A stretch of 64,000 bases of DNA from Desulfovibrio sp. JY (GTDB taxonomy: Bacteria > Desulfobacterota > Desulfovibrionia > Desulfovibrionales > Desulfovibrionaceae). The stretch is from assembly GCA_021730285.1 (NCBI GenBank), contig CP082962.1, positions 2,480,001-2,544,000 of the forward strand. The letters are read 5' to 3'. The notes beneath the pieces were generated by a model. That model did no database searches. It was not told the DNA's origin and saw only the letters and a list, made by a program, of their open reading frames with translations. This document shows positions 1-8,944 of this stretch, in pieces. The translations under genes were made by a program, and so were the position numbers. The number at the start of each line of letters is the position of its first letter. The stretch's first letter is position 1.

Positions 1-1
1 C

Positions 2-304
2 ATGTTCTATTCGTCTTTCAAGCGAGGACAGGTCAAGAAAAATTGGATTATTGTACCAGCCGCCTTATGCTTTCTCCCGATCATTCAGTTCAATAATATA
101 TTTGTGCTAGTAATGTTCCCTTTGTTCGCTTTGCTGGTCTTAGCTGTTATATTGCTAGTGTACTGCTATATTATGCTGGAGCCAATTGGAAGAGTGAATA
201 TCCTGGTGAGGTCAATGGAAGCTTTTGTGGCGATTTCTTCGGCTTTTGCTGCATATATCGCTGCTTATTGGGTTATCCTAAGAAATATCTCGAGGGCACC
301 GTGA
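2..304 (+). CDS. small membrane protein, possibly 5'-truncated by window edge
   Basis: About 100 residues with three hydrophobic stretches (roughly residues 15-32, 33-58 and 70-93), so an integral membrane protein. The reading frame is open to the first bases of the window, so the true start may lie upstream. I do not recognise the family. It is AT-rich like the two membrane genes that follow, and a degenerate copy of the recurring hairpin terminator lies about 60 bp after its stop. It therefore looks like one more cargo gene of element A. Confidence 0.5.
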   Translation: MFYSSFKRGQVKKNWIIVPAALCFLPIIQFNNIFVLVMFPLFALLVLAVILLVYCYIMLEPIGRVNILVRSMEAFVAISSAFAAYIAAYWVILRNISRAP

Positions 305-364
305 ATTGATCTGGATATTGCCAACTTTTTGAACAAGCTAGTTTTGCAGGGTATTGTGTGTATT

Positions 365-402
365 GGCCACGTCATCCAGTGAATAGGAGTGCGTGGGTTT
401 TT
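365..402 (+). terminator. degenerate copy of the recurring GGCCCACGTC hairpin terminator
   Basis: GGCCACGTCATCC … GTGCGTGGG followed by a T-run. This matches the hairpin found after the HTH-AbrB gene at 3399-3443, with a few changes. A possible relic of the sequence between that gene's stop and the hairpin (AAGCTAG near 340) precedes it. Confidence 0.5.
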
Positions 403-419
403 GGAGATGGAGTGCTTAG

Positions 420-1034
420 ATGAGTTTGAAAATTATATTCTTACTATGTTTTTCACTTTGTCTCCCTGTTTTTATTATTCTTTTGTATATATATTCTGTC
501 TACACAAATAAGAGCGATTTAAAGTTAAAGGAGATGCTTGCTGAAGCGAATTCAGCAGGCAGAAATATTGACGAAGTTTTTGTTTTAGAAAAAAACTTTG
601 CTGCTATTTGTTTTATGTGCATAGGGCCAATGTTTTTAGTTGTATTTTTATCGGCTTTGTTGTTTTTTGATCATACCATTATGAAAACAATCATGTACAT
701 ATTTGCATTCGTAATGTTTGCGCTTGGATCTGTGTCAGCTTTTTGTGACTATTTTCTTTCGATGATTGTTATTTCAAAGCGTCGTATGTATGTTAGATGT
801 CTTCAGACGTTATATAGGCCGGTTGTTGTTGTGCTTGATGGGAGGTATCGTTACGAGGATATTCGTACTAGCATGTTTGGGCTCTACATGGCACGATATG
901 CCGCCAGTATTTCCATGCCTTCAGGATCATACGTTGTTATAAACGTGAATAATAAAAAGCAATTACGTGATGTGCTTAATCGTATAAACTCTACTTCAGG
1001 GGGGGCCGCGGTTGAAGGTGCTGTACCTATATGA
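420..1034 (+). CDS. membrane protein, paralogue of the gene at 1786-2361
   Basis: 204 residues. An N-terminal hydrophobic segment (about residues 4-27) is followed by two more (about 59-80 and 84-115), then a soluble C-terminal domain. The C-terminal part shares clear stretches with the 1786-2361 product: DYFLSM.VIS, MYVRC and NKKQLRDVL. The family and function are unknown to me; a TM-anchored PH-like domain is conceivable but not shown. Gene and downstream leader-like block form a unit that is repeated once. The AT-rich composition contrasts with the GC-rich chromosome. Confidence 0.6.
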   Translation: MSLKIIFLLCFSLCLPVFIILLYIYSVYTNKSDLKLKEMLAEANSAGRNIDEVFVLEKNFAAICFMCIGPMFLVVFLSALLFFDHTIMKTIMYIFAFVMFALGSVSAFCDYFLSMIVISKRRMYVRCLQTLYRPVVVVLDGRYRYEDIRTSMFGLYMARYAASISMPSGSYVVINVNNKKQLRDVLNRINSTSGGAAVEGAVPI

Positions 1035-1221
1035 GAAGTGTGATCTTCGTGCAATAGACATTAACCGTACTGGCATTTCTAATTAACATGCTGAAATAAT
1101 TAACTACTCATCTTCCACCATCACCGTTAACGCCCGTTTCGCCTTCCTCCGTGAAAAAACCCTTGAGGAGTACAAAACTGTCCAGGGGAGGGCAGTAGGA
1201 TGCGAAATAAGGGGTTGTCCG

Positions 1222-1678
1222 GGGGAAAAGCCCAAGCCCAAATTTCCCCCGGGGAGGGCTTCGGCTACGTTTTCAGTGAAAGTAATGCTATTTTAGCTAG
1301 TTTTGGGATGCAGGAAGCTGCATCTCCTGACTTTCAGCAGATAGGGCAGTGAAATCGGTCTGGTTGGAGCAAAATCAGCAAGTTAACGGCCAGCGAAGTC
1401 TTTCCCTGGAATCTCGGTGAAATAGCTCGATTTTGCTGAAATTAGCGAGAAAATGGGGTGCTGGGTCGCAGAGTCCTGCGATTTTTCAGTCCTGATCAGT
1501 GCCAATATCACAGAAACAGCCCCATTCCTGGTCCAGGAGAAGGGTAGGGTAGGTAAAGTGACGTATCTAACCGTAATAGCATAAGTTTCAAGATACGTTT
1601 TTTTTCGCGTTTTTGACTCACCAGTATTTGCCCCTATTCGGAGATATCGCATTTTTTGCCGTTGAAAATGATTAATCA
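1222..1678 (+). repeat. leader block, copy 1 (matches 2508-2962)
   Basis: About 450 bp of non-coding sequence. By eye it aligns to 2508-2962 over its whole length, with roughly three quarters of bases identical. Shared landmarks are GAAAAGCCCAAGCCCAAA, a GATGCAG/CTGCATC hairpin, GTCGCAGAGTCCTGCGA, GTGACGTATCTA, CGCGTTTTTGACTCACC and AAATGATTAATCA. No ORF in it is convincing. Copy 2 is the upstream region of the HTH-AbrB gene, so this is a duplicated leader left beside a cargo gene. Confidence 0.8.
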
Positions 1679-1785
1679 AAAACGATCTAAAGGTGACAGG
1701 AAAACATGATAATATATCTGAAAACTCCGCTTTCAGCTAAAAGATTTGCAAACGACATTAAGAGTAGAAAGTGGTAGGTTTTTAA

Positions 1786-2361
1786 ATGAACGTAAATTTG
1801 CATTATTTAGCTGTGTTTGTTATTGTAGTTTTTATTTATGCTTTGTTATTGTTTTTATTCTCTGTGTACTTAAATAAAACAAATGATGCAATGAAACAAG
1901 TAGAAGGCCGGATTAAGTTAAAGAGAGTAAATGACGACAAAAGTTTTGTGTTAAAAAAAAGTATTTTTGCGTTCTGCTTTACTTGCTTAGCTCCAGTTAT
2001 GGCCATAGTTTTTTTGCATATGGCGTTAGGTTTTAAACAAGATTCTAGCAAGTTTTTTGTTAATTTATTTATGTTCACTTTGATGGCGATTGGAACGGCA
2101 ATATTTTTTGGGGATTACTTTCTTTCAATGATGGTTATTTCAAACGGGTCTATGTATGTTAGATGCTTTAGTACATTATTCCGCACAAAAGTCATTCAAC
2201 TTGATGGCGGTCAGCGGTATGAAAGTCTAAGCGCCGGACCTTTCTTCTATGCGTCATGCTATATGGTTGGCGTCAGGTCTAACTCGAAATCGTTTGTTTT
2301 TATGAATGTTAAGAATAAAAAACAATTGCGTGATGTCCTTGAAAGCTTTGGTGCTGCGTAA
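1786..2361 (+). CDS. membrane protein, paralogue of the gene at 420-1034
   Basis: 191 residues with an N-terminal TM segment (about residues 7-27), a TM pair (about 58-77 and 88-112) and a soluble C-terminal domain. The last 80 residues align with the upstream paralogue, including DYFLSMMVIS, SMYVRCFSTLF and KNKKQLRDVL. No family is recognised. It lies between the two leader-block copies, as if inserted with or by duplication of the leader. Tandem diverged copies of a small membrane protein could be immunity or effector variants; that is speculation. Confidence 0.6.
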   Translation: MNVNLHYLAVFVIVVFIYALLLFLFSVYLNKTNDAMKQVEGRIKLKRVNDDKSFVLKKSIFAFCFTCLAPVMAIVFLHMALGFKQDSSKFFVNLFMFTLMAIGTAIFFGDYFLSMMVISNGSMYVRCFSTLFRTKVIQLDGGQRYESLSAGPFFYASCYMVGVRSNSKSFVFMNVKNKKQLRDVLESFGAA

Positions 2362-2507
2362 TTATGCCAAAAAGCAGCCCTATGGAAAAACGACATTGGG
2401 TGGAGACTGCGATTTCCTGGGGTTTTGGCCCGAGGGGAACCCAAAGGGGGAGTTCTAAGAAAACGTCCCAGGAGGAGCCCGTAGAGAGGGTTGGGGAGGA
2501 GTGCCCG

Positions 2508-2962
2508 AGGGAAAAGCCCAAGCCCAAATTCCCCCGGGGGAGGAGCTTCAGCTGCTTACTTGGGTAAAGTATTGAGATTCTAGCTAGTTCTGGAGTGCAG
2601 GAAGCTGCATCTCCTGATTTTCAGCAGATGGGGCAGTGAAATTGGTCTGCTCAGAGCAGAATCAGCTATACAAGGGCTAGTTTGCTTTTTCCCTTGAATC
2701 TCGCTGAAGTAGCTCGATTTTGGTGGAATCATCGAGAAAAAGTCGCATCCGGTCGCAGAGTCCTGCGAATTTTCAGTTCCAATCAGTGCCAATACGCCGG
2801 AAACAGCCCCATCACCGGTCCTGGGAGAGGGTAGGGCAGACATAGTGACGTATCTAGCTGTAATTCCGACTATTTCAAGTACGCGTTTTCTCGCGTTTTT
2901 GACTCACCCGTATCTTCCCTATTCGACAGAATTACATCTTTCGCCGTTAAAAATGATTAATC
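2508..2962 (+). repeat. leader block, copy 2, upstream of the HTH-AbrB gene
   Basis: Second copy of the block at 1222-1678. It ends about 20 bp before the TTGACA promoter element of the HTH-AbrB gene and carries the same internal hairpin (GTGCAG/CTGCAT near 2595) and TAGCTAG heptamer (2581-2587). Confidence 0.8.
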
Positions 2963-2981
2963 AGCTTTCATACGACTTCTG

Positions 2982-3008
2982 TTGACATCCTTTGTTTTTG
3001 CTATACGC
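2982..3008 (+). promoter_or_regulatory. putative promoter of the HTH-AbrB gene
   Basis: TTGACA at 2982-2987 and a TATACG-like -10 at 3003-3008, with a rather short 15-bp spacer. The equivalent gene in element B has TTGACA at almost the same distance from its ATG (74 bp against 72 bp here), although the sequence between differs. That conservation is the main support. Confidence 0.45.
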
Positions 3009-3053
3009 TCAAATCTGAAACTACGACATCAAAACCGAAGGAGTGTTTTACCC

Positions 3054-3371
3054 ATGCCTATCGCATCTAAATTCGACGCGATGAAACTTCGCACCATGAT
3101 CACCGAAGGGAAAACCGCGCAGCAAATTATGGATGCCTTCGATATCCCCAAAACCACCCTGAAAAACCATCTCACAAAGCTGATGACGTTGGATGAGAAG
3201 TTCTACAAGATCGAAGGGATGGATGCTCGTGTGGCATCGGGAAGCGTGAAGTTTTCTGGTACGGGTCTCCGCCTGTCCCCGACGCTCCTGGCCAACTACG
3301 GCTTCAAGCAGGGCGACGAGTTCAAGGTCTCCTGCATGGAAGAGGGGAAAATAGTGCTGGAGAAGAAGTAG
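3054..3371 (+). CDS. HTH plus AbrB-like DNA-binding protein, element A copy
   Basis: 105 residues. The N-terminal half (about residues 8-45) is a helix-turn-helix of the kind used by small regulators: repeated helices with IMDAFDIPKTTLKNHL. The C-terminal half (about 68-105) has a swapped-hairpin AbrB/MazE-like pattern, LRLSPTLLANYGFKQGDEF then EEGKIVLEKK. The start is set by AAGGAG 10 bp before ATG. A longer in-frame start at 2982 would begin inside the promoter. The protein is almost identical to the element B copy at 38475-38792, and its C-terminal end recurs as fragments there. It is likely a transcriptional regulator; its target is unknown. Confidence 0.8.
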   Translation: MPIASKFDAMKLRTMITEGKTAQQIMDAFDIPKTTLKNHLTKLMTLDEKFYKIEGMDARVASGSVKFSGTGLRLSPTLLANYGFKQGDEFKVSCMEEGKIVLEKK

Positions 3372-3398
3372 CTAGAATTTCGGATAGTTGTGCTGATA

Positions 3399-3443
3399 GG
3401 CCCACGTCGTCCAGGAGAATCGGTTGGCGTGGGTCTTTATTTT
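3399..3443 (+). terminator. hairpin terminator of the HTH-AbrB gene
   Basis: GGCCCACGTCGTCC … GGCGTGGGTC followed by TTTATTTT: a GACCCACG-type stem with a T-run. The same hairpin, with a variable loop, recurs at 38829, 41098, 42932, 44159, in reverse at 25978, and degraded at 365. Confidence 0.85.
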
Positions 3444-3460
3444 AGGATAGAATTATAGCC

Positions 3461-4414
3461 TTAATTTGAATGAAAAGCGTGTGTTGGCATATAATAAAAA
3501 TAATAGTCGTCAGAAGGTTGGAAAAAATTATTGTAATTATATACAGATGCTTGCGCATAAAGTATTTGCATATTTTTATTTGCAAGGCAGCACATTCCTG
3601 CGCCAATTGTGGATAGTTTTGTGTTTAATGGTACAATAATTGTGTTGTATTTATCTGAATACTTTCTTGCTTCCTTTTCCAAAGATTTACTTGCAGAAAA
3701 AGGGTTTGTTAAATCAATAAAAAATGTTGCATCATCTTCTAATTTTTCAGAAAAAATTTCTATCAAGTATTTTTGTGCAAATGAAAACAACTCTTCATTA
3801 ATTGAACAGGCGGCAGACGAGATGGCAACTCGTATCAATGCGGGCTCACACTGCTCAATAATTTTCTGAGCTCTTTCGACCTCAAAACCGGGGATTATTA
3901 TAAGGCAATCCCCCTTGGTCGGAAGTATATCTCCGGGAAATCCAATTATTGATCTGATGCTTTCAATGCCCATACTAATCCATGGTGGATTAAAAGAAGA
4001 AGATGCGTTGTAAACAACACAGCATGAGGTGTAGTTTTTATTCAGCTGGCTTAAAACTTTCCACAAAATCAAAAGAGCTTCTCGCGTAAAAGTTGTTATG
4101 TCGACCAAAATATTACTATTTAGATTATGTTCAATGCTAGCGGCAACTGAGTTATAAATTTTTTTTGCCGTGAAAACTGGATCGGAGTTTTTTAAGGAAA
4201 TAGCGTCAGTTTTTAATAATTCCGATAATTTTGCGCAATTTTCATTAGAGTGCTTAGAAAACTCTTCAAACTGAAATATTAACGAATTGTCAATATATTT
4301 AATCATGTTTGAAGCGGTAGTAAAACATCGATCCTCAAAACTAGCGCAGCATATATATGTAAAACGTCTAGAGGTGATATACGAAGGATAAAACCCATAT
4401 TTATACTTATTCAC
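3461..4414 (-). CDS. unknown protein, last gene of the ThyX-methyltransferase-HD-ATPase operon
   Basis: 317 residues if started at the GTG at 4414, which has GGAGGAAG just upstream and overlaps the end of the ATPase gene by 8 bp. An upstream ATG would give 348 residues but overlap by 101 bp. Visible features are an early CCASFEDRC stretch, ILVDITTFTREALLILW, and a later FFIDLTNPFSASKS. The alternating hydrophobic strands suggest an alpha/beta fold. I do not recognise a named family. Constant coupling to the ATPase and HD proteins suggests an effector or sensor of the same system. Confidence 0.65.
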   Translation of the reverse strand: MNKYKYGFYPSYITSRRFTYICCASFEDRCFTTASNMIKYIDNSLIFQFEEFSKHSNENCAKLSELLKTDAISLKNSDPVFTAKKIYNSVAASIEHNLNSNILVDITTFTREALLILWKVLSQLNKNYTSCCVVYNASSSFNPPWISMGIESIRSIIGFPGDILPTKGDCLIIIPGFEVERAQKIIEQCEPALIRVAISSAACSINEELFSFAQKYLIEIFSEKLEDDATFFIDLTNPFSASKSLEKEARKYSDKYNTIIVPLNTKLSTIGAGMCCLANKNMQILYAQASVYNYNNFFQPSDDYYFYYMPTHAFHSN

Positions 4415-6203
4415 AATCTTCCTCCAGCATGGAAAGGAGCGGATAATCCTTAGCAGATTTTTCATGAGATCTTTGTTGGACAAAATTATCTGGATTATCA
4501 AGGGCAATCTCTAAAAGTTTAGTCGGCACAGAAATATTTCCAGCGAAGCTGCTAACGTCAAGTGTAAAAAAAGGTGCCAAACGTCTAGCTAGTATCAGCA
4601 GTAAAGTTTTTCCAATACCCTCTTTTTTTCCAATGCTTGAAATCCGAAAATATCCGAGTTCAGTACCAAGATTAATCACCGTTTCGAGTCGTTGATTGAT
4701 TGCTCCTCGAACCAAAACTGAAAAAATTCTGGGCTCAGATGATTTTTCATCTAGGAGTCTCTTCCGGAATAGCATTCCGAGGCCATTAATTAGATTTCGT
4801 AAAGAGGAAAAATCATCATTGCAAAATTGGCAGTTTTTTACAGCATCATTTCTGTAGTCCTTGAGAGACTTGTCAAACTCATTCGTAATAAAACTTTCAG
4901 ACCAATTTTTGATAACATCATCCTGTATATTTACTGGAATATTTTTAATGGGTAATTCAGGTGAAATGGATTTGCATTTAGAGTACATTTCAGCGGCTAA
5001 TTCCAAAAACCAACGAATAACACCATCGGATAAGCATGTCAAACTATAGAATCCTGCATAGCTAAATTTGCTTGAAGCTTTTTTGGAACTATGGAGCTCC
5101 CTCATATAAATTGGGACAGCATATCGAGTAAGGTCATCACTCATTCTATGGCCTCTCCCCAAGCCTGTCTCCCATTGGGTTCTTAAGTCGTTACGGATCC
5201 TTTCGAGAGATTGTTCTTGATTTTTATTTTTAGGGAAAAAGTCGAGAGGAGTTGATTCTATTCCACACAGAGAAAATCTTTTAGATATAATAGTTTGGAC
5301 TTTTGAAGAAAAATAAGTTTTATTGGGGCTGTAAATTGTTGTCAAATCAACTTCAGAATAGTCATGGGGATGTTCAATCTCTACCCCAGAGACTGTGCTT
5401 TTTGTCATGTACCTAAATTGTGTTGTAATTTTTAGTGATATTGAGGAGCAGGTTCTGTAAGATACCCAGGTATTAAAAATTTTTTGCATATCTATACCTA
5501 ATATGTCTGCATCATCAAGCATCAAAAACAGTGGTGCATTTGGCATGAATTTTAACTGCCGTAAGTTTTCGCAGATAGGCACTAAAAAATATAAATAATC
5601 AAAAAGAGGCCCAGTATAGTTGCTGTGGGTGTTTGAAAATATTGTGTTCTTTACAAAGTTTAAGGAGGTATAAAGTAACTTGACGGAAACATTGTAAAAT
5701 GAAAAATTTTCAACGTGACATAAGTCTGATACTCCATTTAGTTTCAAAAGTGGAACAAAAAAATCATTTATGAAAACAGTATACTCTTTCGAAGCATTAT
5801 TTGATGTCGATGGCTTCTGAATGTAAGATTCTAATTTGTTAAAAAGTTTCATGCAGATATGAAGTATAAAAAAATGCTCTGCGAAAATATTAAATCTATC
5901 GCCTGTTAATGATTTTAGTTCGGTTGGAAATCTGGTCGACTTTAATGGAAAATGTATTGCAAAGAAATCAAGTTCATTAAAAAAGCTTATTTTTTTTTCA
6001 ATAAATTGGACTTCTGGCTCAAGCCATCTCAACATCATACTTTTACCGGTCCCTCTTTGTCCGTGGATAAAAGTATTTTCTTCTCTTCTTATTTGAGGAA
6101 TGTCGGTGAATGTATCTACAAAGAGACTTGCTATGATGTCTGGAGGCAAACTCTCAGGATTACGAGTCACACTAAAAGGGTTTTCGTGCAAAGGATTACG
6201 CAT
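4407..6203 (-). CDS. AAA ATPase resembling the bacterial ORC/CDC6-type family
   Basis: 598 residues. Near the N-terminus it begins NPFSVTRNPESLPPDIIASL, then a Walker A motif GQRGTGKS (about residues 48-55). The Walker B candidate is LFLMLDD (about 226-231). The N-terminal NPF…FVDTFTD…GxRGTGKS pattern is typical of proteins annotated as ORC-CDC6 family ATPases in bacterial conflict islands; that match is from memory, not a search. It is coupled to the HD gene with one base between them and overlaps the next gene. It probably drives or senses DNA in an HD-nuclease defence module linked to the cytosine methyltransferase. Confidence 0.75.
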   Translation of the reverse strand: MRNPLHENPFSVTRNPESLPPDIIASLFVDTFTDIPQIRREENTFIHGQRGTGKSMMLRWLEPEVQFIEKKISFFNELDFFAIHFPLKSTRFPTELKSLTGDRFNIFAEHFFILHICMKLFNKLESYIQKPSTSNNASKEYTVFINDFFVPLLKLNGVSDLCHVENFSFYNVSVKLLYTSLNFVKNTIFSNTHSNYTGPLFDYLYFLVPICENLRQLKFMPNAPLFLMLDDADILGIDMQKIFNTWVSYRTCSSISLKITTQFRYMTKSTVSGVEIEHPHDYSEVDLTTIYSPNKTYFSSKVQTIISKRFSLCGIESTPLDFFPKNKNQEQSLERIRNDLRTQWETGLGRGHRMSDDLTRYAVPIYMRELHSSKKASSKFSYAGFYSLTCLSDGVIRWFLELAAEMYSKCKSISPELPIKNIPVNIQDDVIKNWSESFITNEFDKSLKDYRNDAVKNCQFCNDDFSSLRNLINGLGMLFRKRLLDEKSSEPRIFSVLVRGAINQRLETVINLGTELGYFRISSIGKKEGIGKTLLLILARRLAPFFTLDVSSFAGNISVPTKLLEIALDNPDNFVQQRSHEKSAKDYPLLSMLEEDCE

Positions 6204-6204
6204 T

Positions 6205-7257
6205 TTAAATCCTTTTGGTAATTAACTTTTTGAACTTCGTGCCAACTAGTTCCGGGTTAGCCCTGGATACAATGTCACCAGATGTAGGGTAGCCATTGTC
6301 TCCAACAATAAATTTATTCTCATACAACAATTCTTGAATTTCACCATCTTCATTAAGTTTGTTGACAGATATTGTGAAATTAATTTTTGAAATATATATA
6401 GCCTCACTTATGTAGCGGCAGCAATAAATTCTCTCTTGATTCATTTTATCAAGGCGTTTACAGATTTCGTCTATCATGTATGTTGAATTTTCACCCACAG
6501 TGATTTTCTTTTTGACATCTTCAAAAGGAATCCAGTAGTCAATCTTAACTGTTTTCGCCTCCCGATCGACGATTGAATTAATGATATAGCTAGCATATTT
6601 GTGACACACTATGCTGGTAAAAGTTTTTATTAATCCATCGGCCAATACACTTTCATCTGCTCTTAATTTCGTTTCGCTAATTTCGTCAGAAAATCGAATT
6701 AAACCAGAAATTAGTTTTGGTCTAAATTTTATCGAAAGATAATCACCTGAGAGCTTGTCGAGTTTAGCAATAGTATCAAATGGGGTACCATCTTTTTTCC
6801 CAGAATGAGCACCTGAAATAGACGAAACAATGCTTTTTTCAAAAGAGTCTCCTTGAAAAATTGGCCCCATTTTTGTGATAATTGCAGCTACGCTGTTCTC
6901 ATGGTCTTTCCTGCCATAATACATGCCAGAGTCATGCAATAAAGCGGACAATAAAAGCAAAAAAATTTCATACGGATTTAAAATAATTTTCTGTGTATTT
7001 TCGTTTTGAACAATACTTGCGCCCAATAAATCGCCAGCATATTTTATTAAATCATTGACATGGGTCATCCCATGGTCTGTATAATAACCTGAATCAAGAG
7101 CCGCATTTATTTTTTCAATTTTAGAAAATATGCTAGCCTCGAGCCAGGTTTTAATGCCTATATATCTATCGAAATAATTGATAGTTCGATCTGGAAAAAG
7201 AATTCCCTTGGAATCTGCCTGAAGGTATTGTTCAAGAGGGAGAAGTGTAGTGCTCAT
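6205..7257 (-). CDS. HD-domain phosphohydrolase/nuclease-like protein
   Basis: 350 residues from the ATG at 7257; an upstream in-frame ATG would run into the methyltransferase gene. HD signatures are visible: H62 and H66 in DHGMTHVND, H108-D109 in ALLHDSGM, then H119 in GRKDHENS. The H…HD…H pattern supports a metal-dependent hydrolase, and conflict systems often use such HD proteins as nucleases or nucleotide hydrolases. The start codon follows the methyltransferase stop by one base, so the two genes are translationally coupled. The C-terminal half is unassigned. Confidence 0.75.
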   Translation of the reverse strand: MSTTLLPLEQYLQADSKGILFPDRTINYFDRYIGIKTWLEASIFSKIEKINAALDSGYYTDHGMTHVNDLIKYAGDLLGASIVQNENTQKIILNPYEIFLLLLSALLHDSGMYYGRKDHENSVAAIITKMGPIFQGDSFEKSIVSSISGAHSGKKDGTPFDTIAKLDKLSGDYLSIKFRPKLISGLIRFSDEISETKLRADESVLADGLIKTFTSIVCHKYASYIINSIVDREAKTVKIDYWIPFEDVKKKITVGENSTYMIDEICKRLDKMNQERIYCCRYISEAIYISKINFTISVNKLNEDGEIQELLYENKFIVGDNGYPTSGDIVSRANPELVGTKFKKLITKRI

Positions 7258-7258
7258 T

Positions 7259-8302
7259 TTAATAAATCTTACACAGTTGTGAAAATATTGAATAGGCAAG
7301 TAAGGGGGGAACTGCATTTCCTACTTGTTGTTGCTGGAATCCTATTGATCCGTGAAATGTGAACCAGTCTGGAAATGATTGAATTCTTGCAGCTTCTCGA
7401 ACTGACAAACCTCTGTCTTTTATTGGATGTATAAGCATATTTTTCCGAAAGTTTCCTATCACTACAGATGGTTTATTTTGTTCAAGCCTATGATAAATAC
7501 CAGTGTGACATCTAGTCCTATCCCTATAATTTTCCATTAAATTAGCTGGAATATCTTGCCAGTTTCCGCCTGGGGGAATGTATTTGTATCTTTCTATTAC
7601 CGAGTTCGAATTCATTGTTACGATATTATTTTTACATTTTCCAGAAATTGTCCTGAGGCTTGTGGCATACTTAGAGGGGTGATCTTCACCATAGTCTAAC
7701 TCATCTACGTTGGCACCATTTTCAATATCTGGCAAGTCTCTAATAGCTTGACTGACCGTAGTTATAGGACAGTTGTTTTCACTGGGAAAAAAAAATCTTT
7801 TTTTGTGTAAATTTCCGATAATAAAAAGTCTTGATCGTGTTTGAGGGACTCCGACATGTACTGCATTTATTACCTTGAAAACAACAAGATATCCAACGCG
7901 TTCGAGCGCTTTAATTATTTCAAGAAAGAAAAAACCCTTTTCAGTTTCCAGTAAACCTGGTACATTTTCTATAATAACCCAAGAAGGCTTGCTTTTTTCT
8001 ATAACTGTTAACAGATCAATAAACAACCAATTTGAAGGATTGTCTTTTGATCTTGTCCTTTGGTTTGACGTTGAAAAACCTTGGCATGGAGGGCCTGCAA
8101 AAATTAGATCGGGTTTAAAGTCAAGATCGCAAATTTTAAAATCTTTAATATCTACACTCAGCACAGTCGTTTCTGGGAAATTTGCTGAATAAGTGCAGGT
8201 CGAATGCTGGTCAATGTCGATCGCTAGCCTGACATCTATCCCTGCTTTTTTTGCGCCAAGAGCCATCCCTCCTGCTCCGCAAAATAAATCCAATGCTTTC
8301 AT
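7259..8302 (-). CDS. DNA (cytosine-5) methyltransferase
   Basis: 347 residues, full length for the family. The order of motifs is classical: motif I LFCGAGG (residues 6-12), motif IV GPPCQGFS with catalytic C73, motif VI ENVPG (112-116), motif VIII QTRSRLFIIG, and motif X GNAVPPLLA near the end. It transfers methyl groups from SAM to cytosine C5. The recognition sequence cannot be read from the sequence. No recognisable endonuclease gene is adjacent, so the HD, ATPase and unknown proteins downstream may supply the restriction function, or the enzyme may mark self DNA for them. Confidence 0.93.
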   Translation of the reverse strand: MKALDLFCGAGGMALGAKKAGIDVRLAIDIDQHSTCTYSANFPETTVLSVDIKDFKICDLDFKPDLIFAGPPCQGFSTSNQRTRSKDNPSNWLFIDLLTVIEKSKPSWVIIENVPGLLETEKGFFFLEIIKALERVGYLVVFKVINAVHVGVPQTRSRLFIIGNLHKKRFFFPSENNCPITTVSQAIRDLPDIENGANVDELDYGEDHPSKYATSLRTISGKCKNNIVTMNSNSVIERYKYIPPGGNWQDIPANLMENYRDRTRCHTGIYHRLEQNKPSVVIGNFRKNMLIHPIKDRGLSVREAARIQSFPDWFTFHGSIGFQQQQVGNAVPPLLAYSIFSQLCKIY

Positions 8303-8320
8303 AAAAACAAAACTAAAGTA

Positions 8321-8944
8321 TCACTCAGCTATATTGTCAAATAATATGGGAATTCTTTGTTGAAATTCTGCAAGCAATGGCAACATCAATTCTCTCATTT
8401 GAGGATGCGCGGCTGGAGCACATCTTAGCTTAAAAATATGCCTCCATTCTCTTACATTGCATGTCACAATGATTTCAGTTTTTAAACTATTAGGAAGCAC
8501 ACTTCTTGCTTCTTGTGGGGATGCCCCTAGATTAATTAAAGATAAATAACTGTTTTCTGCATTTAACATCCCGTTTTCCCATAGTTTGTACTGCTCAGAA
8601 TTTTTTTCAAAAAAAACTGGCTTAATGACGGTTATTTCACTTCCAAATTTTTTATTAGAATAATTTGCATATCGAGTACTTTCTTGGCTGTAAGAAGCGA
8701 GTCTGTGTCGGACAATTTCATGCGAAACACCTCTATCGCAGACAAACTTAACGGTAATGCCTGAATGTTCTATCACACTGTGATGCCCAGATGCTAGGAT
8801 TTTTTTACAGAATTCTATCGATGAGCTCTCTGTAATTTTGTCTTCCGATTTGTAGCAGGTTCTTCCTGCCATTTCAATTTTTTTTAATAAATCATGACCA
8901 TCGGGTATATCAAGAATCTCAAAATATGGCTCTATGATTTTCAT
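8321..8944 (-). CDS. thyX: flavin-dependent thymidylate synthase
   Basis: 207 residues. It carries the ThyX signature RHRxxSxxxxSxR as R79-H80-R81…S84…S89-x-R91 (EIVRHRLASYSQESTR). ThyX makes dTMP from dUMP using FAD, NADPH and methylene-THF. Start ATG at 8944 is preceded by GAGGAAAC; an in-frame start further upstream lacks such a site. It is the first gene of the reverse-strand operon, 18 bp before the cytosine methyltransferase. A thymidylate synthase inside a defence-like operon is unusual; it could alter the nucleotide pool or be a passenger. Confidence 0.9.
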   Translation of the reverse strand: MKIIEPYFEILDIPDGHDLLKKIEMAGRTCYKSEDKITESSSIEFCKKILASGHHSVIEHSGITVKFVCDRGVSHEIVRHRLASYSQESTRYANYSNKKFGSEITVIKPVFFEKNSEQYKLWENGMLNAENSYLSLINLGASPQEARSVLPNSLKTEIIVTCNVREWRHIFKLRCAPAAHPQMRELMLPLLAEFQQRIPILFDNIAE

